Assembly (NCBI RefSeq): GCF_000282115.1
Contig: NZ_AKJY01000118.1
Coordinates: 1-64,000 of the forward strand
Source: Chryseobacterium populi
Lineage (GTDB): Bacteria > Bacteroidota > Bacteroidia > Flavobacteriales > Weeksellaceae
Direction of reading: 5' to 3'
Length of the DNA stretch: 64,000 nt
Part shown: positions 43,088 to 52,009 of the stretch, piece by piece
Position numbering within the stretch: position 1 is the first letter of the stretch
How the letters are laid out: the number at the start of each line of letters is the position of its first letter
The notes under the pieces: model-generated
Seen by the model: the letters and a program-made list of their open reading frames with translations, nothing else
Databases searched by the model: none
What the model was told of the DNA's origin: nothing
Translations under genes and position numbers: made by a program

Positions 43088-44803
43088 TTATGTTAACTGT
43101 AGGTCATTTTTCACCTGCTCTATTTTATCATCCAGTGATGCCAGTTTACTTCTGAAATCCGCCTCAGATGCTATGGAGTCTTTTACCGAAATATAGAATT
43201 TTATTTTAGGTTCCGTTCCTGAAGGCCTTACACAAACCTTGGTTCCGTCCCGAGTGTAATAAATCAATACATTGGATTTCGGAATATCATTCATAACCAG
43301 TTTTTCATTTTTTGAAACCACAAAATTGGTTTGCTCCTTGAAATCTTTAACTTCTTCCACTAAAGAGCCTGCCAATTGTTTAGGTGGGTTTTCACGGAAG
43401 TTTTTCATCATATTCTGAATTTCTTCAGCACCGTCTCTTCCTTTTCTGACAAGATTCACTAATCCTTCGTAATACATTCCGGTTTCCTGGTAGATTTCAA
43501 TCATGTACTGATACATCGTTCTGCCATTGGCTTTACACCATGCTGCAATTTCACAGGCTAAAACAATACTTCCACATGAATCTTTATCGCGTACAAAATC
43601 CCCGGTCATGAACCCGAAACTTTCTTCTCCGCCACATACAAACTTTTCTTTTCCTTCTGCTTCACGGATCATTTTTCCGATCCATTTGAATCCTGTAAGG
43701 CCTGCTTTACAGGCAACTCCAAATTTCCGGGCAATATCAAAGAAAATATCTGAAGTTACGATCGTAGAGCCAATGAATTCTTTTCCGGTAATTTTCCCCA
43801 GCTTTCTCCATTCATTTAAAATATAATAGGTAAGAATTGTATTGGTTTGATTACCGTTCAGCAACTGCATTTCTCCATCTAAATTTCTTACGGCAATTCC
43901 CAGCCTGTCACCATCCGGATCGGTTCCGATAACAATATCAGCATTCGTAATTTTCGCAAGATCCATGGCCATTTCCAGTGCAGCCGGCTCTTCCGGGTTT
44001 GGAGATTCCACGGTAGTGAAGTTCCCGCTTGGAATCATCTGTTCTTTTACCAGGTCTATTTTTTTGAACCCGGCTTTCTCCAGTGCTTTCGGAACTGTAG
44101 TATATGTTGTCCCGTGGATTGAAGTGAAAACGATATTTAAATTTTCTTTTCCAACGTTCTGATAAGTGGAATTTTCGATACAGGCATCAATATACACATC
44201 ATCCTGCTCAGCTCCTATCCATTCGATGAGATCATCATTTCCGTCAAATTTAATTTCATCAAATTTTACAGAATATACTTCATTAATGATCGCTTCATCA
44301 TGAGGCGGTACAATTTGCGCCCCGTCATTCCAATACACTTTATAGCCGTTGTATTCGGGCGGATTATGAGAAGCCGTTAAAACAATTCCGCCATTACATT
44401 TTTTATCACGAACAGTGAACGACAGTTCAGGAGTTGGCCTGTGATCTTTGAAAAGAAGAACTTTAATTCCGTTTGCCGTTAACACATCAGCCACTAATTT
44501 CCCGAATTCTTTTGAATTGTGGCGAACGTCATAAGCAATGGCAACTTTAATTTCTTCATTCGGAAACTGCTTCAGCATATAATTCGCAAGTCCCTGTGTA
44601 GCCTGGCCTAAAGTGTATTTATTTAGACGGTTGGTTCCGACACCCATAATTCCACGCATCCCGCCTGTTCCGAATTCCAGCTCTCTGTAGAAAGAATCTT
44701 CAAGATCAGGAGAATTGCTGTCAATCAATACCTGTACAGCATCTTTTGTTTCCTTATCGAATGTATCATTTAACCAAAGTTTTGCTTTTTCTAATGTTGT
44801 CAT
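43088..44803 (-). CDS. Phospho-sugar mutase (phosphoglucomutase/phosphomannomutase family)
   Basis: A 571-residue alpha-D-phosphohexomutase. It has the phosphoserine loop TASHNP (143-148, S145), the metal loop DPDGDR, the sugar-binding GGEESFG and the phosphate-binding RPSGTEPKIKFY near the C-terminus. The length fits the PGM2-like subgroup that interconverts glucose- or mannose-1- and 6-phosphates, or phosphopentoses. It supplies sugar nucleotides for envelope glycans. The substrate among glucose, mannose or pentose phosphates is not decided by sequence alone. Confidence 0.9.
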   Translation of the reverse strand: MTTLEKAKLWLNDTFDKETKDAVQVLIDSNSPDLEDSFYRELEFGTGGMRGIMGVGTNRLNKYTLGQATQGLANYMLKQFPNEEIKVAIAYDVRHNSKEFGKLVADVLTANGIKVLLFKDHRPTPELSFTVRDKKCNGGIVLTASHNPPEYNGYKVYWNDGAQIVPPHDEAIINEVYSVKFDEIKFDGNDDLIEWIGAEQDDVYIDACIENSTYQNVGKENLNIVFTSIHGTTYTTVPKALEKAGFKKIDLVKEQMIPSGNFTTVESPNPEEPAALEMAMDLAKITNADIVIGTDPDGDRLGIAVRNLDGEMQLLNGNQTNTILTYYILNEWRKLGKITGKEFIGSTIVTSDIFFDIARKFGVACKAGLTGFKWIGKMIREAEGKEKFVCGGEESFGFMTGDFVRDKDSCGSIVLACEIAAWCKANGRTMYQYMIEIYQETGMYYEGLVNLVRKGRDGAEEIQNMMKNFRENPPKQLAGSLVEEVKDFKEQTNFVVSKNEKLVMNDIPKSNVLIYYTRDGTKVCVRPSGTEPKIKFYISVKDSIASEADFRSKLASLDDKIEQVKNDLQLT

Positions 44804-44819
44804 ATTCGTATTTTATATC

Positions 44820-44876
44820 TTGGCCGGAAGTTGGAAGATGGGGGCAGGAAGTCTTCCAGCTTCAAACTTCCAGCTT
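44820..44876. repeat. CTTCCAGCTTC-type degenerate repeat
   Basis: Three copies of a CTTCCAGC or GGAAG phrase, in both orientations, upstream of the phosphohexomutase gene. The same phrases recur at about 45048-45075 and inside 21780-21810. Confidence 0.45.
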
Positions 44877-44878
44877 AA

Positions 44879-45025
44879 TTATTCTTTTATTTGGTTTCTA
44901 AATGCTATAATCTGATTTATAAGACCATAACTTTCGCTATATAATTTATTAAAATCTTCTTCTGATTCTGCCAAATAATCAATTTCTCAAATTTGAAACT
45001 CATAGATTACTATTTTTGTCATCAT
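44879..45025 (-). pseudogene. Probable remnant of a four-helix bundle gene
   Basis: One reading frame of 49 codons starts MMTKIVIYEFQI, is broken by an in-frame TGA, then runs on as EIDYLAESEEDFNKLYSESY to an ending in IAFRNQIKE. The second part is helical and resembles the last helix of four-helix bundle proteins such as that at 41342-41698; the two central helices would be deleted. It lies in a repeat-flanked gap of 278 nt, like the intact gene. The call is tentative, since the sequence is short. Confidence 0.35.
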
Positions 45026-45081
45026 TGTATTTATGTGTTTTTAATCCTTCCATCATCCGGCTTCTCTCTTCCAGTCTTTTC

Positions 45082-45783
45082 CTAGTCTAGTTTTTTATTC
45101 TCAACATGAGTTGTTTTATCAATTTTAAAAGCACGGATCGGATCATTATAATACAAAAATTTTGCAGTATTCTGAACCTTCCCTTTTAGTGAGTCTTTAA
45201 CATTGACTTCTGCATAATTCCCATTTCTGGAATCTATATTCAGATTGGTAATTTTCCAGTAAGGGGCAATTAAGCTTGCTGTATCAGAGATTTTGATCAC
45301 TGCATCCTTAGTTTGCCCTATGAAATTGGCTCTACTCCGGTTCAGCATTTCAATTTCTGCCCTTCTCGTATTGATCGATCCCATAAAAGTAGCGTTATTT
45401 TTTAAATTCAGTCTAAAATTATCCGTTTTTATTTCGCTTGAAATGTTCATTTCCGCTGAATCTGAAATACTTATTTTTTCAGGGCTGTATTTTGAATAAA
45501 TGGTAATATTATAAAAATCCACCCCTTTTGTTTCTCGTGATTCAGTAATAAATAAGCCATCATCCTTTACTTCAATATGAAGGTTTTTATAAATATTAGG
45601 ATAGGTTTCTACACTCACTAGGTTTTTGGTACCTCTGACAAAAAATGCCCGGAACTTCCCTTTTAAAAATACATTCTTAAAATTCTCAACGGGAACTTCT
45701 TTATTTTCAATATTTCCTTTTGGAGAAATTTTACCACAGGAAACAAGCGAAAAAATAATGAATATGTATAATATATTTTTCAT
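45082..45783 (-). CDS. GIN-domain (DUF2807) lipoprotein
   Basis: A 233-residue protein with a lipoprotein signal (FSLVSC, Cys16) and a regular beta-rich body: LHIEVKDDGLFI, ISISDSAEMNISSEI, FRLNLKNNATFMGSI, RAEIEMLNRSRANF, AVIKISDTAS. These repeated beta-rungs are the mark of the GIN/DUF2807 domain, a right-handed beta-helix-like fold common in Bacteroidota with no settled function. It starts 6 nt after the DUF3667 gene and probably belongs to the same operon. Confidence 0.8.
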   Translation of the reverse strand: MKNILYIFIIFSLVSCGKISPKGNIENKEVPVENFKNVFLKGKFRAFFVRGTKNLVSVETYPNIYKNLHIEVKDDGLFITESRETKGVDFYNITIYSKYSPEKISISDSAEMNISSEIKTDNFRLNLKNNATFMGSINTRRAEIEMLNRSRANFIGQTKDAVIKISDTASLIAPYWKITNLNIDSRNGNYAEVNVKDSLKGKVQNTAKFLYYNDPIRAFKIDKTTHVENKKLD

Positions 45784-45789
45784 TGAAAT

Positions 45790-46518
45790 TTAAAATATTT
45801 TATAAAAAATTAAAATAATTAATATTACTTCTATAAGCATTAACAGAGAATGTACTGCAATTCTCCAGATCAGTCCAAATCCGGAATAGGAGCTTTTAAA
45901 AGCATTGAAATAGGTAAAAGCAGGAAACAAAATAAGGCTAAAAACTAAAATTTTGTCTATGATATTTGTTAGTTTCAGTAAGGGATGATAGAGTCCTATT
46001 ATACTAATGGCATCATCCAGCAATAATATCACTAAAATCCCACAAAGGCCTACCGTTGCTATAATAATGTGTTCTGCAAGATTTAATTCAACCCGTTTGA
46101 AAAGAGCCCATGCATTTAAAGCCATAACTGGTATTAATCCTAATAAACTTGCTTTGGAATATTTAGAAAAAAAACCGATGACATTCGAGTTTTCTTTATT
46201 AATATCTATAGAAGCCAGATCCAGGTAAAAATGCAATGCCAGTACATTGAAGCCAAACAGGATCAATAATAGGGAAAACAGATTATAATATTTAATTCTT
46301 TTCCCGGAAATATAATCCATTGCCATTTTCCCGGGACCCAGTAAGATATGCTTTACCGTCCTGAAAAATCTTGCTTCAATATGCCAGATCGACCCTAAAA
46401 TATCACTGGTCATCAAAGAGTGCGGAGTTATTCTTGCCGTGTCAGATTTTTGTCCACAATGAGGACAAAACTCATCGAAGATTTTATGGCCACAGTTTAA
46501 ACAGCTCTTTTTACTCAT
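45790..46518 (-). CDS. DUF3667 zinc-ribbon membrane protein
   Basis: A 242-residue protein with an N-terminal zinc ribbon CLNCGHKIFDEFCPHCGQK (Cys pairs at about 5/8 and 18/21). A conserved RFFRTVKHILLGPG segment follows, then about four to five membrane helices. This is the DUF3667 pattern, frequent in Bacteroidota, function unknown. It lies in a tight minus-strand run: the glycosyltransferase gene ends 6 nt before it and the GIN-domain gene starts 6 nt after it. Confidence 0.82.
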   Translation of the reverse strand: MSKKSCLNCGHKIFDEFCPHCGQKSDTARITPHSLMTSDILGSIWHIEARFFRTVKHILLGPGKMAMDYISGKRIKYYNLFSLLLILFGFNVLALHFYLDLASIDINKENSNVIGFFSKYSKASLLGLIPVMALNAWALFKRVELNLAEHIIIATVGLCGILVILLLDDAISIIGLYHPLLKLTNIIDKILVFSLILFPAFTYFNAFKSSYSGFGLIWRIAVHSLLMLIEVILIILIFYKIF

Positions 46519-46524
46519 ATAGCA

Positions 46525-47475
46525 TTAAATCACTTCATCAATATTATAATTCTTATGCTCTCTATTCGTTCTGATGATCATTTCGCCTAAAAATCCGGCT
46601 ATAAAAAGTAGCGTCCCCATGATCATCATTGTTAAAGCAATATAAAACCAGGGATTACTGGTGATAAGGTGTCCGTAAATTCCTCTTGAAACGTCAATCA
46701 GTTTTGAAACGCCCAGCCAAAGAGCAGACAGAAAACCGAAAATAAACATCAGAGTTCCCACTGCTCCGAAGAAATGCATTGGTCTTCCGCCAAAACGACT
46801 TACAAACCAAAGGGTTACCAGATCCAGGAAACCGCGGATAAATCTTTCTGTTCCGAATTTTGAAGTTCCGTAAGGCCTTGCCTGGTGCTTCACCTCTTTT
46901 TCGGTAATTCTTCTGAAACCTGCATTGGCAGCCAAAACCGGAATATATCGGTGCATATCTCCATATACATCAATAGATTTTACAACCTGCTTTTTATAAG
47001 CTTTCAGTCCGCAGTTAAAATCGTGAAGCTCCACTCCCGATACTTTTCTTGCTGCTGCATTGAATAGTTTTGAAGGAACATTTTTCGTCATTACATTGTC
47101 GAAACGTTTCTTTTTCCAACCTGAAACAATATCGTAATTATCCTGAACCACCATATTGTAGAGTTCGGGAATTTCTTCAGGGAAGTCTTGTAAATCAGCA
47201 TCCATTGTGATGATTACTTCTCCGTTTGCTCTTTCAAAAGCAGCATGTAAGGCTTGAGATTTTCCGTAATTTCTGGAGAATTTGATTCCGTGGATCTGAG
47301 GATACTGAATCTTCAGGTTTTCGATAATACTCCACGACAAATCCGTGCTTCCGTCGTCTACAAACCAGACTTCGTATGATAAATTGCTGGTATTGCAGAT
47401 CGTATTGATCCTTGAAAAAAGCTCTTCCAGAGAGTCTTCTTCATTAAGCAACGGAATAATTATAGATAGATTCAT
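46525..47475 (-). CDS. Family 2 glycosyltransferase, undecaprenyl/dolichol-phosphate sugar transferase type
   Basis: A 316-residue protein with a GT2 catalytic domain at 1-220: IIIPLLNEEDSL, VDDGSTDLSW, KFSRNYGKSQALHAAF, TMDADLQDFPEE (metal-binding DxD) and a CGLKAYKK block. Two C-terminal membrane helices follow at about 230-255 and 270-295. This arrangement matches DPM1/ArnC-like enzymes that put a sugar on a polyprenyl phosphate, which GT-C transferases then use. Such a donor could serve the two GT-C-like proteins at 21850-26925, although they are not linked. Probably in one operon with the DUF4199 gene upstream. Confidence 0.9.
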   Translation of the reverse strand: MNLSIIIPLLNEEDSLEELFSRINTICNTSNLSYEVWFVDDGSTDLSWSIIENLKIQYPQIHGIKFSRNYGKSQALHAAFERANGEVIITMDADLQDFPEEIPELYNMVVQDNYDIVSGWKKKRFDNVMTKNVPSKLFNAAARKVSGVELHDFNCGLKAYKKQVVKSIDVYGDMHRYIPVLAANAGFRRITEKEVKHQARPYGTSKFGTERFIRGFLDLVTLWFVSRFGGRPMHFFGAVGTLMFIFGFLSALWLGVSKLIDVSRGIYGHLITSNPWFYIALTMMIMGTLLFIAGFLGEMIIRTNREHKNYNIDEVI

Positions 47476-47491
47476 TTAAAATTAATAAAAT

Positions 47492-48091
47492 TTATTCTTG
47501 ATTGATGGTTTCCGGATGAATGGTTTTCGTTCTGAAAAACGCTCCGAAAAACAGAGACAAAACTACATAAAATATAAGAATTGCGGCAAAATATCCTGAA
47601 AAATGACTTGCCGTAAGCATATCTTTTCCTTTAACGGCTTCAGGAGAAAAGCTTACCGCTCTTTCTTTATATTTCTGGTCTAATTCATCAATGTCTTTTT
47701 GATGTTTTAAAATTTTTCTGGCGGATTGATATTCTTTATCCAGCTCCGATTTTTGTCTCTGAACATATTGGTAATTCAATAACTTTTTGGCATCGGTATC
47801 CACAAAATTTAAAAATGAGTAGATGCTGAAAACTGAAAGGATCCCGCCAATAAACATGGGTACAAAAGCTCTTTTGAAAGCCTGTCTGAAACTTACCGTT
47901 CTATGAGTATTCCAATAAGATTTTACAGACCAGAAGGCTGTGCCCGCATATAAAACCGGAAGAACAAATGCATTCATTTTGAGGGATATATCAAAATAAC
48001 TGATTCCGGAGAAAAAGTAATATACTACGAAAAAAACGATCATAGTAGCGATAAACAGTATAATTCCTAAGGTGGATGGACTTTTCGTCAT
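47492..48091 (-). CDS. DUF4199 membrane protein
   Basis: A 199-residue protein with four predicted membrane segments at about 10-28, 35-50, 73-93 and 164-186. The charged stretch between the third and fourth (KSELDKEYQSARKILKHQKD) is probably coiled coil. This layout is that of DUF4199, a family restricted to Bacteroidota with no known function. It lies 16 nt upstream of the GT2 gene and heads the four-gene minus-strand run (DUF4199, GT2, DUF3667, GIN). Confidence 0.8.
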   Translation of the reverse strand: MTKSPSTLGIILFIATMIVFFVVYYFFSGISYFDISLKMNAFVLPVLYAGTAFWSVKSYWNTHRTVSFRQAFKRAFVPMFIGGILSVFSIYSFLNFVDTDAKKLLNYQYVQRQKSELDKEYQSARKILKHQKDIDELDQKYKERAVSFSPEAVKGKDMLTASHFSGYFAAILIFYVVLSLFFGAFFRTKTIHPETINQE

Positions 48092-48211
48092 ATTTAATTT
48101 TTTAGAAAAATTTTGAAAAATTATCAGCCTAAATTTCAGTAATTTAGCTCTGGTAAAGGATTTTTCAGCCTATTTTTCTTTGATTTTATTTTCAAGTTTA
48201 TAATTTATTCC

Positions 48212-48219
48212 TATCTTTG
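48212..48219 (+). promoter_or_regulatory. -7 box TATCTTTG of the SRP RNA gene
   Basis: A perfect TAnnTTTG match just before the RNA's 5' end at about 48222. Confidence 0.7.
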
Positions 48220-48221
48220 CA

Positions 48222-48325
48222 CCGGCAAGTCCTACACAACCAGCTCCTGAGAATCCTCCAGGGTGGGAACGCAGCAAAGGTAATCGGTTGTAGCGGTGTG
48301 ATGTAGATCGCTTGCCATTTTTTTT
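48222..48325 (+). ncRNA. ffs: Signal recognition particle RNA (4.5S-type, small bacterial form)
   Basis: About 100 nt. The ends pair (GGCAAG at 48224-48229 with CTTGCC at 48311-48316), and the apical loop holds the invariant domain IV parts: CCTGAGAATCCTCCAGGGTG and GGAACGCAGCAAAGGTAA (symmetric and asymmetric loops that bind Ffh). It guides ribosome-bound inner membrane and export proteins to the SRP receptor. A promoter box lies at 48212-48219, and the T-run at 48318-48326 acts as terminator. The rest of the 48092-48418 gap holds no gene. Confidence 0.92.
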
Positions 48326-48337
48326 TGATAAAAATTG

Positions 48338-48410
48338 AAGGTAATTTGATCGTTATCTTTTTTTGTTTCCATACTTTTCAACATATCCATTCTAATTTTC
48401 AAATTACCTT
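48338..48410. repeat. Inverted repeat between the SRP RNA and the metal-dependent hydrolase gene
   Basis: Perfect 12-nt arms (48338-48349 and 48399-48410) with a 49-nt centre. It may serve as the end of the minus-strand transcript from the hydrolase gene, but the loop is long. Confidence 0.4.
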
Positions 48411-48418
48411 TTCGTTAA

Positions 48419-49105
48419 TTAAAATTCAAACTTTTCACCCAGCTTAGGTAAGATAAGTTCTACATTTTTATCTGCAAAATGTTTTAAAGCACTTTCATGA
48501 TTGATTTCTATAGCAGGAAAAGTATCGAAGTGGCATCCGATAACTTTCGGAGTTTTTAATAATTCTGCGGCAGCGAAAGACGCTTTTCTCGGGCACATGG
48601 TATAATGGCTTCCGATCGGTAAAATAGACAGGTCAATATTTCCGTATAATTTAGGGAACAGCTCCATATCAGCCATTACACCGGTATCTCCTGCCAGATA
48701 CATGTTTTTTCCTTCAGGCAATCTGAAAATATATCCCACAGGAACGCCTCCGTAGCTTCCATCCGGGAAAGAACTCGTATGATGAGCCGGTACCATGGAA
48801 ATTTTAAGATCGTCGATTTTTGCCGATCCTCCTAAGTTCACATCATCTTTATTTTTTGCACTTTTAAAATAAGCACAAACTTCCGGCACTCCGATTACGG
48901 TAGCGTCAGGATAATGCTGCAATACTTCGTCTACGTCAGCAATATGATCCCCGTGAGCATGAGTCAACAGGATATAATCAATTTTCTGAGCCGAGATATC
49001 AAATCCCGACTGCTCTTTCTGATAGTTGTAGAAAGGGTCACACAAAATAGTCTTGTCTTTGTAGGTAAACAAAAAACAGTTTTGTCCCAAGAATTGTATT
49101 TTCAT
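48419..49105 (-). CDS. Metallo-beta-lactamase-fold metal-dependent hydrolase (UPF0173-like)
   Basis: A 228-residue cytoplasmic protein with the metal-binding THAHGDHIAD motif (H49, H51, D53, H54) in the first half, the second-half His in PAHHTSSF, and LAGDTGVMADM with the bridging Asp. The overall layout matches UPF0173 hydrolases, whose substrates are not known. It is the last gene of a minus-strand run that begins with menB (spacings 8-18 nt in the lower part), so it may be co-transcribed with menA. Confidence 0.85.
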   Translation of the reverse strand: MKIQFLGQNCFLFTYKDKTILCDPFYNYQKEQSGFDISAQKIDYILLTHAHGDHIADVDEVLQHYPDATVIGVPEVCAYFKSAKNKDDVNLGGSAKIDDLKISMVPAHHTSSFPDGSYGGVPVGYIFRLPEGKNMYLAGDTGVMADMELFPKLYGNIDLSILPIGSHYTMCPRKASFAAAELLKTPKVIGCHFDTFPAIEINHESALKHFADKNVELILPKLGEKFEF

Positions 49106-49122
49106 AATTTTATTATTTTAAT

Positions 49123-49413
49123 TTAAGTACATGAAACTGTTGAGTTGAATGCAATATCATACAACAATAAGCACGTAGGTATTACAACCAGGATCTGAAA
49201 AATTAACAATGGTCTTCGAGGTTTAATTTTTCCCAATAACAGCAAAGAAGCCATGACTCCGTTTGCAACTATTATTAAGGCAGTTAAAAATGGAATCAGA
49301 TCAATTTCAAAAACTGACATTCCATGGTTTAATTCCATAATCAAATCATATATAAGAAATATCGCTACAATAACAGATACACAAGAAGTGATTGTATAAA
49401 CTGTATTTCTCAT
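49123..49413 (-). CDS. Small membrane protein of unknown function
   Basis: A 96-residue protein with three hydrophobic helices (about 6-26, 38-62 and 70-90) and no other motif. It lies 8 nt after the SRPBCC gene and 18 nt before the hydrolase gene, so it is likely part of the menA operon. No family was recognised. Confidence 0.65.
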   Translation of the reverse strand: MRNTVYTITSCVSVIVAIFLIYDLIMELNHGMSVFEIDLIPFLTALIIVANGVMASLLLLGKIKPRRPLLIFQILVVIPTCLLLYDIAFNSTVSCT

Positions 49414-49420
49414 TGAAGAT

Positions 49421-49867
49421 TTATTTTAAAGGAAACTTATCTCCGATCAGATTTAATTGTATTCCGTGTTCCAGGTAAGCTTTACAGCCATCCAAAACCG
49501 TTGTAAAACCACCGGTGTTATCATTTACTGTTTTTAACAGATCTTCTCCTGTCCGGGTAAATCCATAGCTTTTAATAACGACCAGAGTTCCTTTCTCCAT
49601 TTCTTTGAATTCATAATCTACATTACTTTTGGGTTCACCCCATACTGTTTTTATCATCTGATCCGGAACAATCCTGTTAACCTTTACCTCAGATTTTACG
49701 CCGTACATTTCCCATTCCCAGGTTACGGTTTTGCCTTCTTCTAATTTTCCGGTAGATTTTGTAAACCAGAATTTAGTTGTGATCTCAGGATTGATAAATG
49801 CTTCAAAAACATCTTTAACCGGTTTTCTGATAAGCATTTGCGCTTCAACATAGATGGTAGAACTCAT
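49421..49867 (-). CDS. SRPBCC (AHSA1/START-like) family protein
   Basis: A 148-residue protein with the helix-grip pattern: IRKPVKDVFEAFINPEITTKFWF near the N-terminus, WEMYGVKSEVKVNRIVPDQ in the middle, and a long C-terminal helix (FTTVLDGCKAYLEHGIQL). AHSA1-type SRPBCC proteins bind small hydrophobic ligands; the role is unknown. Spaced 12 nt from menA on the same strand, so in the same operon. Confidence 0.82.
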   Translation of the reverse strand: MSSTIYVEAQMLIRKPVKDVFEAFINPEITTKFWFTKSTGKLEEGKTVTWEWEMYGVKSEVKVNRIVPDQMIKTVWGEPKSNVDYEFKEMEKGTLVVIKSYGFTRTGEDLLKTVNDNTGGFTTVLDGCKAYLEHGIQLNLIGDKFPLK

Positions 49868-49879
49868 AATTGAAATGAT

Positions 49880-50809
49880 TTAGTTAAAAAAATTAAGCCC
49901 GATTGCTGTAAGAGTCGCCATCATAAAGGTAAGGATTCCAACCTGCTTCAGGAAAGGATCTAATTCTCTGGGTTCTTTTACAGCCATTATTTTTCTTCTC
50001 AGTTTCGCAAACGGGATCAACAGGATCATTACAATAAAAACATAATAATTCTGAGACTGTATAAAACCGTTTAAACCTAAAAATATCAGAATCAGAATTA
50101 ATGGAAGCTGTAACAGGATCATCTCATAGATCATTGCATTTCTGAAGCCCAACCTCAGGGCAAAGCTATTTTTTCCTGATAGACGATCGCTTTCAATGTC
50201 TCGCATATTGTTCAGGTTAAGAACAGCCATACTCAACATTCCGACTGCTGTTCCCGGAAGCAACATATCCCAGCTGAATGTTTTCGTAAACAGAAAATAG
50301 CTTCCGCATACTGAAACCAGGCCAAAGAAAATAAATACGAAAAGATCTCCCAATCCCATATATCCGTAAGGCTTTTTACCTACCGTATAACCAATTGCCG
50401 CTAAAATACTTGCTACTCCCAATCCTATAAAAATATAAAATTCATTCATATATTCCGGAATGAAAGCAACATACAGTAAAGCAATTGTCGCCACAAAAGA
50501 CAGTACTGAAAAAAGAATAACAGCATTTTTCATTTGTTTCGCTGTAATTTTCCCTGATGCGACCGCTCTTGCTTCTGCTTCACTGCTTCTTTTTGCATCG
50601 GTACCTTTTATTCCGTCACCATAATCATTCGCATAGTTTGACAGGATCTGGTACAGTAAAGTAACCAGAAGGGCCAAAGCAAAAATTCTCCAGTCCCAGA
50701 TTCCTCCTTCTCCGTATAACCTCCATTTGGCAATAAAAGCCCCCATAATAATTCCGCTTAAAGAAAGCGGCAATGTTCTCAGCCTTGCGGCTTTTATCCA
50801 ATCTTTCAT
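49880..50809 (-). CDS. menA: 1,4-dihydroxy-2-naphthoate polyprenyltransferase
   Basis: A 309-residue UbiA-family membrane enzyme that attaches the polyprenyl chain to DHNA in menaquinone synthesis. It has the first Asp-rich motif region NYANDYGDGIKGTDAKR (N-x-x-N-D-Y-x-D) and a second NLNNMRDIESDRLSGK, with about eight to nine membrane helices. The ATG at 50809 (MKDWIKAARLRTLPLS) is preferred over the one at 50842, whose extra 11 residues are unlike the family. menB lies just upstream, separated by a hairpin-containing gap (50837-50887). Confidence 0.92.
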   Translation of the reverse strand: MKDWIKAARLRTLPLSLSGIIMGAFIAKWRLYGEGGIWDWRIFALALLVTLLYQILSNYANDYGDGIKGTDAKRSSEAEARAVASGKITAKQMKNAVILFSVLSFVATIALLYVAFIPEYMNEFYIFIGLGVASILAAIGYTVGKKPYGYMGLGDLFVFIFFGLVSVCGSYFLFTKTFSWDMLLPGTAVGMLSMAVLNLNNMRDIESDRLSGKNSFALRLGFRNAMIYEMILLQLPLILILIFLGLNGFIQSQNYYVFIVMILLIPFAKLRRKIMAVKEPRELDPFLKQVGILTFMMATLTAIGLNFFN

Positions 50810-50825
50810 AGTTTTGTATAATGTA

Positions 50826-50890
50826 GGATGTAGGATGTACAATGTAAAAAGCGTAATGTTATATCATGAATACATTTTACATTGTACTTT
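50826..50890. repeat. Inverted repeat in the menB-menA gap
   Basis: Perfect 13-nt arms (50837-50849 and 50875-50887) built from ATGTA/TACAT phrases, with a tandem ATGTAGG repeat to the left. It could form a hairpin in the menB-menA transcript. Confidence 0.55.
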
Positions 50891-50898
50891 TTACAATC

Positions 50899-51735
50899 TT
50901 AAGATATCCATTGATTTTCTCCGAAGTCAGGTTTTCTTTTTTCAAGGAATGCATTTCTTCCTTCTTTTGCTTCTTCCGTCATGTATGCCAAACGGGTCGC
51001 TTCTCCGGCAAATACCTGCTGCCCTACCATTCCGTCGTCGGTTAAATTCATTGCAAATTTCAGCATTCTGATTGAAGTCGGTGATTTTGCTAAAATTTCC
51101 TGAGCCCATTCGTAAGCAGTATCTTCCAATTCTTCGTGAGGAATTACGGCATTTACCATTCCCATATCCAAAGCTTCCTGAGCAGAATAGTTTCTTCCTA
51201 AAAAGAAGATTTCACGGGCCTTCTTCTGTCCTACCATTTTTGCCAGATAAGCGGAACCATAACCACCGTCAAAGCTTGTAACATCTGCATCAGTCTGTTT
51301 GAAAATAGCATGCTCCTTACTTGCTAAAGTAAGATCACAAACCACATGAAGTGAGTGTCCGCCACCTACAGCCCAACCCGGAACTACCGCGATTACTACT
51401 TTCGGCATAAAACGGATCAGGCGCTGAACTTCCAGAATATTCAAACGATGTCTTCCGTCTTCACCTACATACCCCTGATGTCCTCTGGCTTTCTGGTCAC
51501 CTCCGCTACAGAAAGCCCAGCCACCGTCTTTAGGGCTTGGCCCCTCTCCTGATAACAAAACAACACCTATTGAAGAATCTTCATAGGCATCATAAAAAGC
51601 ATCGTATAATTCTGAAGTCGTTTTGGGTCTGAAAGCGTTACGGATCTCCGGTCTGTTGAAAGCAATCCTGGCTACTCCATTACATTTTTTATAGGTAATA
51701 TCTTCGTATTCTTTGGCAGTTTTCCACTCGATCAT
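50899..51735 (-). CDS. menB: 1,4-dihydroxy-2-naphthoyl-CoA synthase
   Basis: A 278-residue crotonase-fold enzyme that closes the second ring of the menaquinone head group from O-succinylbenzoyl-CoA. It shows FCSGGDQKARG (oxyanion hole region), GWAVGGGHSLHVVCDL and the catalytic DVTSFDGGYGSAYLAKMVG block. The frame is open to a TTG at 51756, but that codon is part of the TATCTTTG promoter box (51761-51754); the ATG at 51735 gives MIEWKTAKEYEDI, the usual start. Heads the run with menA. Confidence 0.95.
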   Translation of the reverse strand: MIEWKTAKEYEDITYKKCNGVARIAFNRPEIRNAFRPKTTSELYDAFYDAYEDSSIGVVLLSGEGPSPKDGGWAFCSGGDQKARGHQGYVGEDGRHRLNILEVQRLIRFMPKVVIAVVPGWAVGGGHSLHVVCDLTLASKEHAIFKQTDADVTSFDGGYGSAYLAKMVGQKKAREIFFLGRNYSAQEALDMGMVNAVIPHEELEDTAYEWAQEILAKSPTSIRMLKFAMNLTDDGMVGQQVFAGEATRLAYMTEEAKEGRNAFLEKRKPDFGENQWIS

Positions 51736-51753
51736 TTTTGTAAAAATTTTTCT

Positions 51754-51761
51754 CAAAGATA
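51754..51761 (-). promoter_or_regulatory. -7 box TATCTTTG of menB
   Basis: A perfect TAnnTTTG match on the minus strand, with transcription expected near 51747 and the ATG at 51735. Confidence 0.65.
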
Positions 51762-52009
51762 CGGAATTACAAAGAATTTTAATATTGATTTTTGAGGATA
51801 ATAACCTGAGAATATACAGGAATTTTCGGTTTAAATTTTCACAGGTTAAAATGTAAATGACAGCGTATCAACAGGTATGTAATTTTTAATTCTGAAAAGT
51901 CATTCTTAACATCATGTACTGAATATTTTTTATAATTTTAGAATGAAGAAAGCTGATGTATTAAATTTAGCTTTTAACAACGTAAGATTTATATTTTAAA
52001 AACATTTTG

